Shown here: positions 49,834 through 58,006 of the stretch, in pieces
Numbering within the stretch: the first letter of the stretch is position 1
Layout of the letters: each line of letters starts with the position of its first letter
Source of the DNA: Streptomyces vietnamensis
GTDB lineage: Bacteria > Actinomycetota > Actinomycetes > Streptomycetales > Streptomycetaceae
Reading direction: 5' to 3'
Assembly: GCF_000830005.1 (NCBI RefSeq)
Contig: NZ_CP010407.1
Coordinates: 5,212,001-5,276,000, forward strand
Length of the DNA stretch: 64,000 nucleotides
Notes under the pieces: generated by a model
Told to the model about the DNA's origin: nothing
Seen by the model: the letters and a program-made list of their open reading frames with translations, nothing else
The model's database searches: none
Translations under genes and position numbers: made by a program

Positions 49834-50457
49834 CTAGACCGGCGTGCGGTGGCGGCCCGCCGCCGCTGCCGCCAGGCGGCCCAGGGCCTCCGGCTTCGCG
49901 CACGGGTGGGCGCCCAGGGCCGTCTGCCGGGCGACGATCGCGCGTTCGGCGCGCATCAGGCGCCAGCCGCGGCGCAGCAGGAACGGGACGGACTTGCGGC
50001 CCTCGCGGAGGTCGCGGAGGAGCCGGCGGCGGAAGGTCGTCGAGGGGCGGCCGCGCAGGCACAGCGCGTCCGCGAGGACGTCGAGCTCGCGGCAGCGGTC
50101 CACGATCTCGGCCGCGAAGATGCCCTCCGCCACGAAGAGCGGCGTCCGCGCGATGTCGAGCCGCTCGCGGTCCACCCGGGAGCTGGTGGCGATGTCGTAC
50201 ACGGGGACGTCCGTCCGTCCCGTACGGCACAGTTCGACGATCGCGGCGACGGCGGCGTCCGCGTCCCAGGAGCGTGGGGAGTCCCAGTCGATGTCCTCGC
50301 TTCCCTCGACGAGCGGGAGCGAAGGGTCGTCGGCCTCCTTGTAGAAGTCGTCGAGGCGCAGGACCGGGAGGCCGGTGACGGCGGCGAGGGACGACTTGCC
50401 GGAGCCGGAGGGGCCCGCGAGCAGGACGACACGGGTCGGGATCGGTTGGGAACTCAC
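49834..50457 (-). CDS. Uridine kinase-like P-loop protein
   Basis: The 207-aa protein has a Walker A motif GPSGSGKSSLA (about residues 14-24), LPVLRLDDFYKEADDPSLPL, VPVYDIATSSRVDRE and VAEGIFAAEIVDRC, as in uridine kinase/phosphoribulokinase-like proteins. It may phosphorylate uridine or cytidine, which would fit the nucleoside genes, but no regulon operator precedes it. GTG 50457 is chosen because the residues before it lack the family pattern; a far upstream start at 50577 is unlikely. Confidence 0.85.
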   Translation of the reverse strand: MSSQPIPTRVVLLAGPSGSGKSSLAAVTGLPVLRLDDFYKEADDPSLPLVEGSEDIDWDSPRSWDADAAVAAIVELCRTGRTDVPVYDIATSSRVDRERLDIARTPLFVAEGIFAAEIVDRCRELDVLADALCLRGRPSTTFRRRLLRDLREGRKSVPFLLRRGWRLMRAERAIVARQTALGAHPCAKPEALGRLAAAAAGRHRTPV

Positions 50458-50575
50458 GGGACACCAGTGTGAACCATTCCCCCGTGCAGGGGACCCCCGA
50501 GGAAGGCCGTTGGTATCGAGCATCACACCTCCACTACTGTCGGTGGCCGCTCGGTCACCCCTCGGAAGGATCGTC

Positions 50576-50974
50576 ATGGCGCGTCACGCAGAACCCCGCA
50601 CCCCCCGCCGCAACGCCCTGCTCAAGGCGGGTCTGACGGTCACGGCGGCGGGTGCCGCGCTGGTCGGCGCGGGCGCCGCGGCGCAGGCCGTCGCGCCGGT
50701 GCCGCTGCCCGTCGACTCGCTGACCAGGACGGACGCGGGCGCGGCCGGGGCGGGCGCCCTGGAGGGCGTCACGCACGGCGTGGGCCCGCTGACGCAGCTC
50801 CAGCTCGACCCGCTGGCCAACACCGGCGTCGACCCGCTCGACAACGGCCTCGGCACCCAGGTCGCCGACTTCAAGCCGGTCGGCACGAACCTGGTGACCG
50901 ACCACGTCACGAAGGGCGGGGCAGTGGCCGATCTGCCGGTGGCCGGTCCGCTGACGCGGGGGCTGCTTCCGTAG
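50576..50974 (+). CDS. Small secreted protein
   Basis: The 132-aa protein has an Arg-rich start, a hydrophobic signal segment (LLKAGLTVTAAGAALVGAGA, cleavage near AQA-VA) and a mature part with VAPVPLPVDSLTRTDAGAAG and short Leu/Pro/Asp repeats. It resembles the protein at 44382-44753 in type. GGAAGGAT precedes ATG 50576. Its 3' end overlaps the MFS remnant on the other strand. Function is unknown. Confidence 0.8.
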   Translation: MARHAEPRTPRRNALLKAGLTVTAAGAALVGAGAAAQAVAPVPLPVDSLTRTDAGAAGAGALEGVTHGVGPLTQLQLDPLANTGVDPLDNGLGTQVADFKPVGTNLVTDHVTKGGAVADLPVAGPLTRGLLP

Positions 50975-51173
50975 CGTTCCGCAGGGGGACCTCGCGTACG
51001 AGCCGGGCCACCGCGAACGCCAGGGCGGCGAGCACGGCCGTGCCGAGCAGCACCCCGTGCACCCCGCCGGTCACCGCCGCCCGCAGGCCCTCCCGTACCG
51101 GCTCCGGCAGTTCGAGACGGGCCCGGAGTGCGTCCTCGGCGGGGTCGCCGGGCTGGTCGGGCGCGCCGGGGAA
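50907..51173 (-). pseudogene. C-terminal remnant of a DHA2-type MFS transporter
   Basis: A minus-strand frame from about 51173 to TGA 50907-50909 has strong coding bias and encodes ELPEPVREGLRAAVTGGVHG, then VLLGTAVLAALAFAVARLVR and EVPLRN. This is the last helix and tail of an EmrB/QacA-type drug transporter. No start codon or upstream transporter sequence is present; the frame abuts the terminator hairpin of the aldehyde dehydrogenase genes. About 85 codons remain of a protein that is normally over 450 aa. Confidence 0.75.
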
Positions 51174-51176
51174 TGA

Positions 51177-51219
51177 CGGAACGGCCCCCGGGCAGTGCTG
51201 CTGCCCGGGGGCCGTTCCG
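51177..51219. terminator. Strong terminator of the aldehyde dehydrogenase genes
   Basis: CGGAACGGCCCCCGGGCAG (51177-51195) pairs perfectly with CTGCCCGGGGGCCGTTCCG (51201-51219), a 19-bp stem with a 5-nt loop, right after the stop at 51228. Confidence 0.93.
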
Positions 51220-51227
51220 TGCGGCGG

Positions 51228-52118
51228 CTAGTAGGACGAGCCGCTCGCGCCCAGCGAACCCGTGGGGTGCCAGACCGTCTTCGTCTCCAGGAACGCGGTC
51301 ATGCGGTCCGTGCCCGGGGACTCGGCGAAGTCCTCGGTACGGGGGCGCAGGACGCGCTTCAGGTTGTCCGCCGCCGCGATCTCCAGGTCGCGGGCCAGAT
51401 CGGTGTCCGCGCCCGTCAGGTCGATCGCGTTGACGTCCTGGTGGGCCGCGAGGTGCGGGCCCATCTCGGCGGCCTTGCCGGAGAGGATGTTCACCACGCC
51501 GCCGGGGAGGTCGGAGGTGGCCAGGACCTCGCCCAGGGAGAGCGCCGGGAGCGGGGCCTTCTCGCTCGCGATGACGACGGCCGTGTTGCCCGTCGCGATC
51601 ACCGGGGCGATCACCGAGACCAGGCCCAGGAAGGACGAGTCCTGGGGGGCGACCACCGTGACGACGCCCGTCGGCTCCGGGGTCGACAGGTTGAAGTACG
51701 GGCCCGCCACCGGGTTCGCGCCGCCCACGACCTGGGCGATCTTGTCGGTCCAGCCCGCGTACCAGACCCAGCGGTCGATCGCCGCGTCGACGACCACGGC
51801 CGCCTTCGACTTCGACAGGCCCTCCGCGTCCGCGACCTCGCGGACGAACTGGTCCCGGCGGCCCTCCAGCATCTCGGCGACGCGGTAGAGGATCTGGCCG
51901 CGGTTGTACGCGGTCGCGCCCGCCCAGCCGCCGAAGGCCTTGCGGGCCGCGACGACCGCGTCACGCGCGTCCTTGCGGGAGGAGAGCGGCGCGTTCGCCA
52001 GCCACTTGCCCTTCGAGTCGCTCACCTCGTACACCCGGCCGCTCTCGGAGCGGGGGAACTTGCCCCCGACGTACAGCTTGTAGGTCTTGAAGACACTGAG
52101 GCGCGTCTGATCAGACAT
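51228..52118 (-). CDS. Short aldehyde dehydrogenase-family protein without active-site half
   Basis: The 296-aa protein matches the N-terminal cofactor-binding part of aldehyde dehydrogenases (YKLYVGGKFPRSESGRVYEV, NRGQILYRVAEMLEGR, TGVVTVVAPQDSSFLGLVSV, ATGNTAVVIASEKAPLPALS, LPGGVVNILSGKAAEMGPHL). It ends before the region that holds the catalytic Cys and Glu. The last residues, GSLGASGSSY, do not look like a random truncation. ATG 52118 overlaps the upstream full-length gene by eight bases. A role as a non-catalytic partner subunit is inferred. Confidence 0.85.
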   Translation of the reverse strand: MSDQTRLSVFKTYKLYVGGKFPRSESGRVYEVSDSKGKWLANAPLSSRKDARDAVVAARKAFGGWAGATAYNRGQILYRVAEMLEGRRDQFVREVADAEGLSKSKAAVVVDAAIDRWVWYAGWTDKIAQVVGGANPVAGPYFNLSTPEPTGVVTVVAPQDSSFLGLVSVIAPVIATGNTAVVIASEKAPLPALSLGEVLATSDLPGGVVNILSGKAAEMGPHLAAHQDVNAIDLTGADTDLARDLEIAAADNLKRVLRPRTEDFAESPGTDRMTAFLETKTVWHPTGSLGASGSSY

Positions 52119-53547
52119 CGAGGTAGGCCTCCAGACCGTGGCGGCCGCCCTCGCGGCCGAAGCCCGACTCCTTGTAGCCGCCGAAGGGCGAGGTCGGGTC
52201 GAACTTGTTGAACGTGTTGGCCCAGACGACACCGGCCCGGAGCTTGTTGGCGACCGCGAGGATGCGGGAGCCCTTCTCCGTCCAGATGCCCGCCGACAGG
52301 CCGTACTGGCTGTTGTTGGCCTTCGCGACGGCCTCGTCGGGCGTACGGAAGGACAGCACCGACAGGACCGGGCCGAAGATCTCGTCGCGGGCGATCCGGT
52401 GCGCCTGCGTGACGCCCGTGAAGAGCGTCGGGGCGAACCAGTAACCGGCCGACGGGATCTCGCACGCGGCGGTCCAGCGCTCGGCGCCCTCCGCCTCGCC
52501 CTGCTCCACGAGGGAGGTGATGCGGGCCAGCTGCTCCGAGGAGTTGATGGCGCCGATGTCGGTGTTCTTGTCGAGCGGGTCGCCGAGGCGGAGCGTCGAC
52601 AGGCGGCGCTTCAGGCTGTCAAGGAGCTCGTCCTGGATCGACTCCTGGACGAGGAGGCGTGAGCCCGCGCAGCAGACCTGGCCCTGGTTGAAGAAGATGC
52701 CGTTGACGATGCCCTCGACGGCCTGGTCGATCGGGGCGTCGTCGAAGACGATGTTGGCGCCCTTGCCGCCCAGCTCCAGGGTCACCTTCTTGTGCGTGCC
52801 GGCGATCGAGCGGGCGATCGACTTGCCGACCGCCGTCGAGCCGGTGAAGGCCACCTTGTTCACGTCCGGGTGCTCGACCAGTGCGGCGCCCGTCTCCCCG
52901 TACCCGGGAAGGATGTTGACGACGCCCTTCGGCAGCCCGGCCTGGCGGCAGATGTCCGCGAAGAACAGGGCGGAGAGCGGGGTCGTCTCGGCCGGCTTCA
53001 GGACGACCGTGTTGCCGGTCGCGAGCGCCGGGGCGATCTTCCACGCCAGCATCAGGAGGGGGAAGTTCCACGGGATGACCTGGCCGGCCACGCCCAGCGG
53101 CTTCGGGTTCGGCCCGTAGCCCGCGTGGTCGAGCTTGTCGGCCCAGCCCGCGTAGTAGAAGAAGTGCGCGGCGACCAGCGGGAGGTCCGCGTCGCGGGTC
53201 TCCTTGATCGGCTTGCCGTTGTCCAGGGTCTCCAGGACGGCCAGCTCGCGGCTGCGCTCCTGGATGATCCGGGCGATCCGGAAGAGGTACTTGGCGCGCT
53301 CGGAGCCGGGCAGCGCCGACCACTTCTCGAAGGCCCTGCGTGCCGCCTTCACCGCGCGGTCGACGTCCTCGGCGCCCGCCTGGGCGATCTCGGAGAGGAC
53401 TTCCTCGCTGGACGGCGAGACGGTCTTGAAGACCTTGCCGTCGGCCGCGTCGACGAACTCGCCGTCGATGAACAGGCCGTAGTTCGGCGCGATGTCGACG
53501 ATGGAGCGCGACTCAGGTGCCGGTGCGTACTCGAATGCAGATGCCAT
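52111..53547 (-). CDS. Aldehyde dehydrogenase, full length
   Basis: The 478-aa NAD(P)-dependent enzyme oxidises aldehydes to acids. It has the cofactor and active-site motifs QVIPWNFPLLMLAWKIAPAL, FTGSTAVGKSIA, catalytic Glu in TLELGGKGANIV, and nucleophile Cys in FNQGQVCCAGSRL, then EIFGPVLSVLSFRT and NTFNKFDPTSPFGGYKESGF. It starts 5 bp downstream of deoC (stop 53553). DeoC yields acetaldehyde, so oxidation of acetaldehyde is a plausible role. That is inference from gene order. Confidence 0.94.
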   Translation of the reverse strand: MASAFEYAPAPESRSIVDIAPNYGLFIDGEFVDAADGKVFKTVSPSSEEVLSEIAQAGAEDVDRAVKAARRAFEKWSALPGSERAKYLFRIARIIQERSRELAVLETLDNGKPIKETRDADLPLVAAHFFYYAGWADKLDHAGYGPNPKPLGVAGQVIPWNFPLLMLAWKIAPALATGNTVVLKPAETTPLSALFFADICRQAGLPKGVVNILPGYGETGAALVEHPDVNKVAFTGSTAVGKSIARSIAGTHKKVTLELGGKGANIVFDDAPIDQAVEGIVNGIFFNQGQVCCAGSRLLVQESIQDELLDSLKRRLSTLRLGDPLDKNTDIGAINSSEQLARITSLVEQGEAEGAERWTAACEIPSAGYWFAPTLFTGVTQAHRIARDEIFGPVLSVLSFRTPDEAVAKANNSQYGLSAGIWTEKGSRILAVANKLRAGVVWANTFNKFDPTSPFGGYKESGFGREGGRHGLEAYLDV

Positions 53548-53552
53548 GTTGA

Positions 53553-54512
53553 TCAGTCCACCGTCACGTAATCGGGGCCGGAGTAGCGGCCGGTCGCCAG
53601 CTTCTGGCGCTGCATCAGCAGGTCGTTGAGCAGGCTGGAAGCGCCGAAGCGGAACCAGTGGTTGTCCAGCCAGTCCTCACCCACGGTCTCGTTGACGAGA
53701 ACCAGGAACTTGATCGCTTCCTTGGTGTTGCGGATGCCGCCGGCCGGCTTCACGCCGATCTGCACGCCGGTCTGCGCGCGGAAGTCGCGCACGGCCTCCA
53801 GCATGAGGAGGGTGTTCGCCGGGGTGGCGTTGACCGCGACCTTGCCGGTCGAGGTCTTGATGAAGTCCGCGCCGGCCATCATGCCGAGCCAGGAGGCGCG
53901 GCGGATGTTGTCGTACGTGGAGAGCTCGCCGGTCTCGAAGATCACCTTGAGGCGGGCGCGGTCGCCGCACTCCGCCTTGATCGCGGCGATCTGCTCGTAC
54001 ACCTCCATGTACCGGCCGGCGAGGAAGGCGCCACGGTCGATGACCATGTCGATCTCGTCGGCGCCGGCGGCGATCGCGTCGGCGGTGTCGGCCAGCTTCA
54101 CGGGGAGCGCGGCGCGCCCGGCCGGGAAGGCGGTGGCGACCGAGGCGACCTTGACGCCCGAGCCCGCGACGGCGGCCTTGGCGGTGGCCACCATGTCGGG
54201 GTAGACGCAGACGGCGGCCGTCTTCGGGGTCGTGCGGTCGGTCGGATCGGGGTTGACGGCCTTGGCGGCGAGCGCCCGGACCTTGCCCGGGGTGTCCGCG
54301 CCTTCGAGAGTCGTCAGGTCGATCATGGAAATGGCCAGGTCGATGGCGTACGCCTTGGCCGTGGTCTTGATCGAGCGGGTGCCGAGGGACGCGGCGCGCG
54401 CCTCCAGGCCGACGGCGTCGACGCCGGGCAGCCCGTGGAGGAAGCGGCGCAGCGCACTGTCGGACGTGGTCACGTCGGCGAAAGCGGAAGCTGCGGTTGC
54501 AGTGGTGGGCAT
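53553..54512 (-). CDS. deoC: Deoxyribose-phosphate aldolase
   Basis: DeoC splits 2-deoxyribose 5-phosphate into glyceraldehyde 3-phosphate and acetaldehyde, the end step of deoxynucleoside catabolism. The 319-aa protein is the longer type, with an N-terminal extension, the Schiff-base Lys in DFIKTSTGKVAVNATPAN, AGADEIDMVIDRGAFLAG and KPAGGIRNTKEAIKF. ATG 54512 has only a weak ribosome site. The regulon operator lies 20 bp upstream. The two aldehyde dehydrogenase genes follow on the same strand, giving an operon deoC-ald-ald. Confidence 0.95.
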   Translation of the reverse strand: MPTTATAASAFADVTTSDSALRRFLHGLPGVDAVGLEARAASLGTRSIKTTAKAYAIDLAISMIDLTTLEGADTPGKVRALAAKAVNPDPTDRTTPKTAAVCVYPDMVATAKAAVAGSGVKVASVATAFPAGRAALPVKLADTADAIAAGADEIDMVIDRGAFLAGRYMEVYEQIAAIKAECGDRARLKVIFETGELSTYDNIRRASWLGMMAGADFIKTSTGKVAVNATPANTLLMLEAVRDFRAQTGVQIGVKPAGGIRNTKEAIKFLVLVNETVGEDWLDNHWFRFGASSLLNDLLMQRQKLATGRYSGPDYVTVD

Positions 54513-54531
54513 GGTCACCAGTCGAGCATAT

Positions 54532-54543
54532 CTACGCGCGTAG
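54532..54543. promoter_or_regulatory. Nucleoside-regulon operator, site 5
   Basis: CTACGCGCGTAG is a perfect 12-bp palindrome, 20 bp upstream of the minus-strand deoC start at 54512. Confidence 0.75.
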
Positions 54544-54764
54544 CGACCTGTACAGGGGAGCCCCTTCATGGAGCCCGAGGTCACAGGGGGGCCGACGGCG
54601 TGGTGACTCCTGTCACATGGCCGTGACGTGGAGCGGACGGCTCCCGCATACAAGATCTTTAGATTTTCATCAGCAGCCAGCGAGAACTCACCGGCCCTCC
54701 CCGAGGAGATGTCAGCGGCATGCGGCTCTTCCTCATCCGCCACCGAATCTCTTCGGGAGTCGTT

Positions 54765-56183
54765 ATGCGCACCGCCCTTCGCACCGCCCTCGCCACCGCG
54801 CTCGTCGCCGGCGTCGTCGCCACCCCGGTCCTCGCGGCCGGCAGTGCCTTCGCCGCCGGTACGACCCCGGCGCCGACGGCCACCGCGACCGCCACCGCTG
54901 CGGCGGCCGAGGTCGGGGTCGGGGCCGGGGCCTCGGAGGGCACTCTCGTCCGTACCGTCCAGCTGGCCGGCGGGCTGTCGGCCAAGGTGTACGCGAAGGG
55001 CGACCAGCACCCGTACTACACCGCCACCGTCCTCAAGGGCGGCACGGTGCTCGGCGAGCTGAAGGCCGGCGCCGGCTACCCGCCGAAGGAGACCAAGGTC
55101 TTCGGCGGATACGCGGTGACCCTGGACTCCGAGGGCAACGTGACCGCCGCCGCGGTCCAGCACACGGGCGGCACCCTGGTCCGCACCCAGACCCTCATCG
55201 GCGGCACCATCGCCAAGATCTACAAGGTCAAGGAGCAGAACTACCGCGCCGAGCTCTTCAGGGACGGCCACCCGGTCGGCGTCCTGGAGGCGATCACCCG
55301 CTCCGTCGCAGGCCAGGACAACGGCGAGTTCTTCGTCCTCAACCCGGACGGCACCACCTACAACTGGGTCGGCAACATCGCCCCCGGCACCCCCGGCATC
55401 TACCGGCTCGTCGACGGCACCGTCGTCGAACTCGGCAAGAAGGACGGCGCCTTCGGTCTCCAGAAGATCGACCCCGCCACCGACAAGGGCAGCGGCTACA
55501 TCTACGTCCACGGCGCCCGCAAGGTGTACTTCTTCGGCAAGGCCGTCGTCGTCCTGGAGCAGGACGGCCAGTTCTCCGCGTACGTCCCCGGCTCGGCGAA
55601 GCAGGCCGCCCCGAAGCCGTACGGCATGGGCGGCGGCGGTCAGCCCACGTCCGGCCCCACCGCCGGTCCCGTCGTCACCCTCGGCAAGTGCACCGTCCGG
55701 CAGGACATCCCCTCGGTCTTCGCGCTGCTGACCGTGACGCTCACCAACGACCTGGAGAAGGGCCCGAAGGCCGTCCTCAAGGACGAGGCCGGCAAGCCGA
55801 TCGTCACCCTCGACCGCGCCCACTCGGCCGACCGGGGCCAGGGCCTCACGATCAAGGGGGCGAACACCACCACCCCGCAGCTCGGCCAGCGCACCCAGGG
55901 CGGCGACACGCCGTACCGGTGGACCGCCTTCCCCAAGCTCCCCAAGGGCTGCGAGAAGGGCGCCGCCGTCGCGGCCTCGGCCTCCGCGGGCAACACCGGC
56001 ATCACCACCAACACCGGGCAGACCTCCGTCATCCCGCGGGGCGGCGTCGCCGCCGGTGCCGAGTTCGCCGCCGAGGGCGACTCCACCGCCCTGATCGCGT
56101 CCGGTGTCGGCGCCGCCTCGCTCGCCGCCGCGGGCCTCGGCTTCGTCGTCCTGCGCCGCCGGGCCGCCGCCGCCCGCGCCTGA
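54765..56183 (+). CDS. Surface protein with C-terminal membrane anchor
   Basis: The 472-aa protein has a signal peptide (MRTALRTALATALVAGVVAT to AAGSAFA), a Thr/Ala linker, a large extracellular part with repeated GG-x-KVY and GG-x-KIY segments, a Cys pair near the C-terminal third, and a C-terminal hydrophobic helix followed by RRRAAAARA. This is a cell-wall sorting layout, but no LPxTG, LAxTG or similar motif is present; PRGGVAAGAEF lies at the usual place. CGGGAG precedes ATG 54765. The sortase gene follows, so the protein is its likely substrate. Confidence 0.85.
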   Translation: MRTALRTALATALVAGVVATPVLAAGSAFAAGTTPAPTATATATAAAAEVGVGAGASEGTLVRTVQLAGGLSAKVYAKGDQHPYYTATVLKGGTVLGELKAGAGYPPKETKVFGGYAVTLDSEGNVTAAAVQHTGGTLVRTQTLIGGTIAKIYKVKEQNYRAELFRDGHPVGVLEAITRSVAGQDNGEFFVLNPDGTTYNWVGNIAPGTPGIYRLVDGTVVELGKKDGAFGLQKIDPATDKGSGYIYVHGARKVYFFGKAVVVLEQDGQFSAYVPGSAKQAAPKPYGMGGGGQPTSGPTAGPVVTLGKCTVRQDIPSVFALLTVTLTNDLEKGPKAVLKDEAGKPIVTLDRAHSADRGQGLTIKGANTTTPQLGQRTQGGDTPYRWTAFPKLPKGCEKGAAVAASASAGNTGITTNTGQTSVIPRGGVAAGAEFAAEGDSTALIASGVGAASLAAAGLGFVVLRRRAAAARA

Positions 56184-56383
56184 CCCGTACGGTCTCGGCC
56201 GCCCGCGTCTGACCCGTACGGTCTCGGCCGACCGCGTCTGACCTGTACGGTCTCGGCCGACCGCGTCTGACCTGTACGGTCTCGGCCGCCCGCGCCTGAC
56301 CCCTACGGTCCCGGCCGCCCGTGTCCGAGTCGTACGGTCCCGGCCGCCCGCGTCCGAGTCGTACGGTCCCGGCCGACCGCGCC
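56181..56383. repeat. 29-bp tandem repeat, seven units
   Basis: Units begin at 56181, 56210, 56239, 56268, 56297, 56326 and 56355, each about TGACCCGTACGGTCTCGGCC plus GCCCGCGTC with small changes, and a partial eighth starts at 56384. The first unit starts at the stop codon of the surface protein. There are no spacers. The remaining gap to 56628 is GC-rich and shows no gene. Confidence 0.9.
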
Positions 56384-56628
56384 TGACCCGCCCGGCGCCC
56401 TTGCCGGAGGGCCCGTGCCGGGCGCTCCGGCAAGCGCGCCGGGCGCTCCGGGCCTCCCCGTCCCTTGACCCGAGCGGGAGCACGCCCCATCCCGGGCCGG
56501 TCGCCGCGTCCCGCGCGGCGGCCGGCCCGGACCCGTCCGCCCGGAGCCCGCGCACCCCGTCCCGTCCCGGGCCCGCATGCCGCGCGGGACCGGGCGTCAC
56601 CCCGTCCCGTCCCGTCCGGAGTCCTCCC

Positions 56629-57273
56629 GTGAGCCGTCGCCCCGCTCGTACTCGTACCCGTACCGCTTCCGTCCTCCTCGTGGCCGCACTCGCCGCGCTC
56701 ACGGGCTGCGCCGCAGGAGGGGACGCCACCCCGCCCGCCCGGATCTCGCAGGCGACTGCCACCGCCACCGCCACCGCCCCCACGCCCGCGTCGGAGACGG
56801 TGGCGCCGCTCGCCCGGTCCCTGCCCGTGCGGGTGCGGCTGCCCGCCGCCGGGGTCGACGCCCGCCCGATCCTCGACCTGGGCCTGAACGCCGACGGCAC
56901 CGTCGAGGTGCCCTCCGTCGCCCAGGCCGACCGCATCGGCTGGTACGACAAGGGCGTCACGCCCGGCGAGACCGGCCCCGCCGTCCTCATCGGCCACTTC
57001 GACACCGTCCGCGGCCCCGCCGTCCTCAAGAACGTCTCCAAGGTCCGGATCGGCGACGAGATCACCGTGACCCGCGCCGACGGCACGACCGCCGTCTTCC
57101 GGGTCCGGGAGCTGGAGCAGGTCGACAAGGACGCCTTCCCGACGGCCAAGGTGTACGGGAACACCACCCGCCCCGAGCTGCGCCTCGTCACCTGCGGCGG
57201 GGAGCTGGTCGACGGCCACAGGCCCGACAACATCATCGTGTACGCGGATCTCGTGGCCGCGCAGGCCGCCTGA
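56629..57273 (+). CDS. Class F sortase with lipoprotein signal
   Basis: Class F sortases are transpeptidases of actinobacteria thought to attach surface proteins. The 214-aa protein has a signal peptide with a lipobox-like LTGC (Cys27), a Thr/Ala linker, and a sortase domain with VLIGHFDT (His), RLVTCGG (Cys189) and Arg198 in DGHRPDN. GTG 56629 follows CCGGAG. It is 445 bp after the surface protein gene, with a repeat array between, and reads in the same direction as the PH-domain gene. Confidence 0.92.
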   Translation: MSRRPARTRTRTASVLLVAALAALTGCAAGGDATPPARISQATATATATAPTPASETVAPLARSLPVRVRLPAAGVDARPILDLGLNADGTVEVPSVAQADRIGWYDKGVTPGETGPAVLIGHFDTVRGPAVLKNVSKVRIGDEITVTRADGTTAVFRVRELEQVDKDAFPTAKVYGNTTRPELRLVTCGGELVDGHRPDNIIVYADLVAAQAA

Positions 57274-57307
57274 GCCCCCACCCGCCCGCTGAGGCACAAT
57301 CGGCGGC

Positions 57308-58000
57308 ATGACGACCCCCGAGCCGACCCCCGAGCCCAGCCACGAGCCGAGCCGCGAGTCGACCCCCGCCCCCGAGCAGCCGTCCGCCGCACCGGCTCCC
57401 GCCGACAAGGTCTACCGGTCGCCCCTCGGGGTCGCGAGCGGGGTCTTCCTGGTGATCCTCGCGGCCTTCTTCGCCGGCGACGCGATGGTCCGCGGCGAGG
57501 GCCGCACGCCCTGGCTCGCGCTCGCGGGCCTCGTCCTCGCCGTCCCGCTGATCATCGCCTTCACGATCCGGCCCGCCGTGTACGCCAACGACGACCGGCT
57601 CCGGATCCGCAACCCGTTCCGGTCGATCACGCTGCCCTGGGCCACGGTCGCCGACGTCCGCGCCGGCTACTCCAGCGAGGTCTTCACGCAGGAGGGCGCC
57701 AAGTACCAGCTGTGGGCGATCCCCGTCTCGCTGCGCCAGCGGAAGAAGGCCGCCCGCCAGGCCGCCCGCGCCTCCCAGGACGATCCGCACGGCCGCACCT
57801 CCGTCACCGCCGACGTACGGGACAGCGCCTCCCGGATCGCGCCCAGCGACAAGACCGTCGCCGAGCTGCGCGAGCGCGCCGAGCTGCGCGCCGGGACCCC
57901 GGGCGCGCAGGGCGAGCCGCAGGTGCGCTGGGCGTACGAGATCGTCGGCCCCGCGCTGGCCGGGCTGCTGCTCGTCGTGATCCTGCTCGCGACGGGCTGA
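57308..58000 (+). CDS. PH-domain membrane protein
   Basis: The 230-aa protein begins with a Pro/Glu-rich cytoplasmic tail, has two membrane helices (about 40-60 and 70-90), then a bacterial PH-like domain (IRPAVYANDDRLRIRNPFRS, ITLPWATVADVRAGYSSEVF) and a C-terminal helix (about 209-229). Such proteins are common in Streptomyces and have no established function. It follows the sortase gene by 35 bp and may share its transcript. Its stop is 7 bp from that of the convergent gene. Confidence 0.82.
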   Translation: MTTPEPTPEPSHEPSRESTPAPEQPSAAPAPADKVYRSPLGVASGVFLVILAAFFAGDAMVRGEGRTPWLALAGLVLAVPLIIAFTIRPAVYANDDRLRIRNPFRSITLPWATVADVRAGYSSEVFTQEGAKYQLWAIPVSLRQRKKAARQAARASQDDPHGRTSVTADVRDSASRIAPSDKTVAELRERAELRAGTPGAQGEPQVRWAYEIVGPALAGLLLVVILLATG

Positions 58001-58006
58001 GCCCGC

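Noticed and set aside
56181..56400. CRISPR array
   Set aside because: The 29-bp units are contiguous with no spacers and no cas genes are nearby.
53553..57392. Very long minus-strand open frame spanning deoC, the surface protein and the sortase region
   Set aside because: Only the deoC part (53553-54512) has codon bias; the rest is the antisense of high-GC genes and of the 29-bp repeat.
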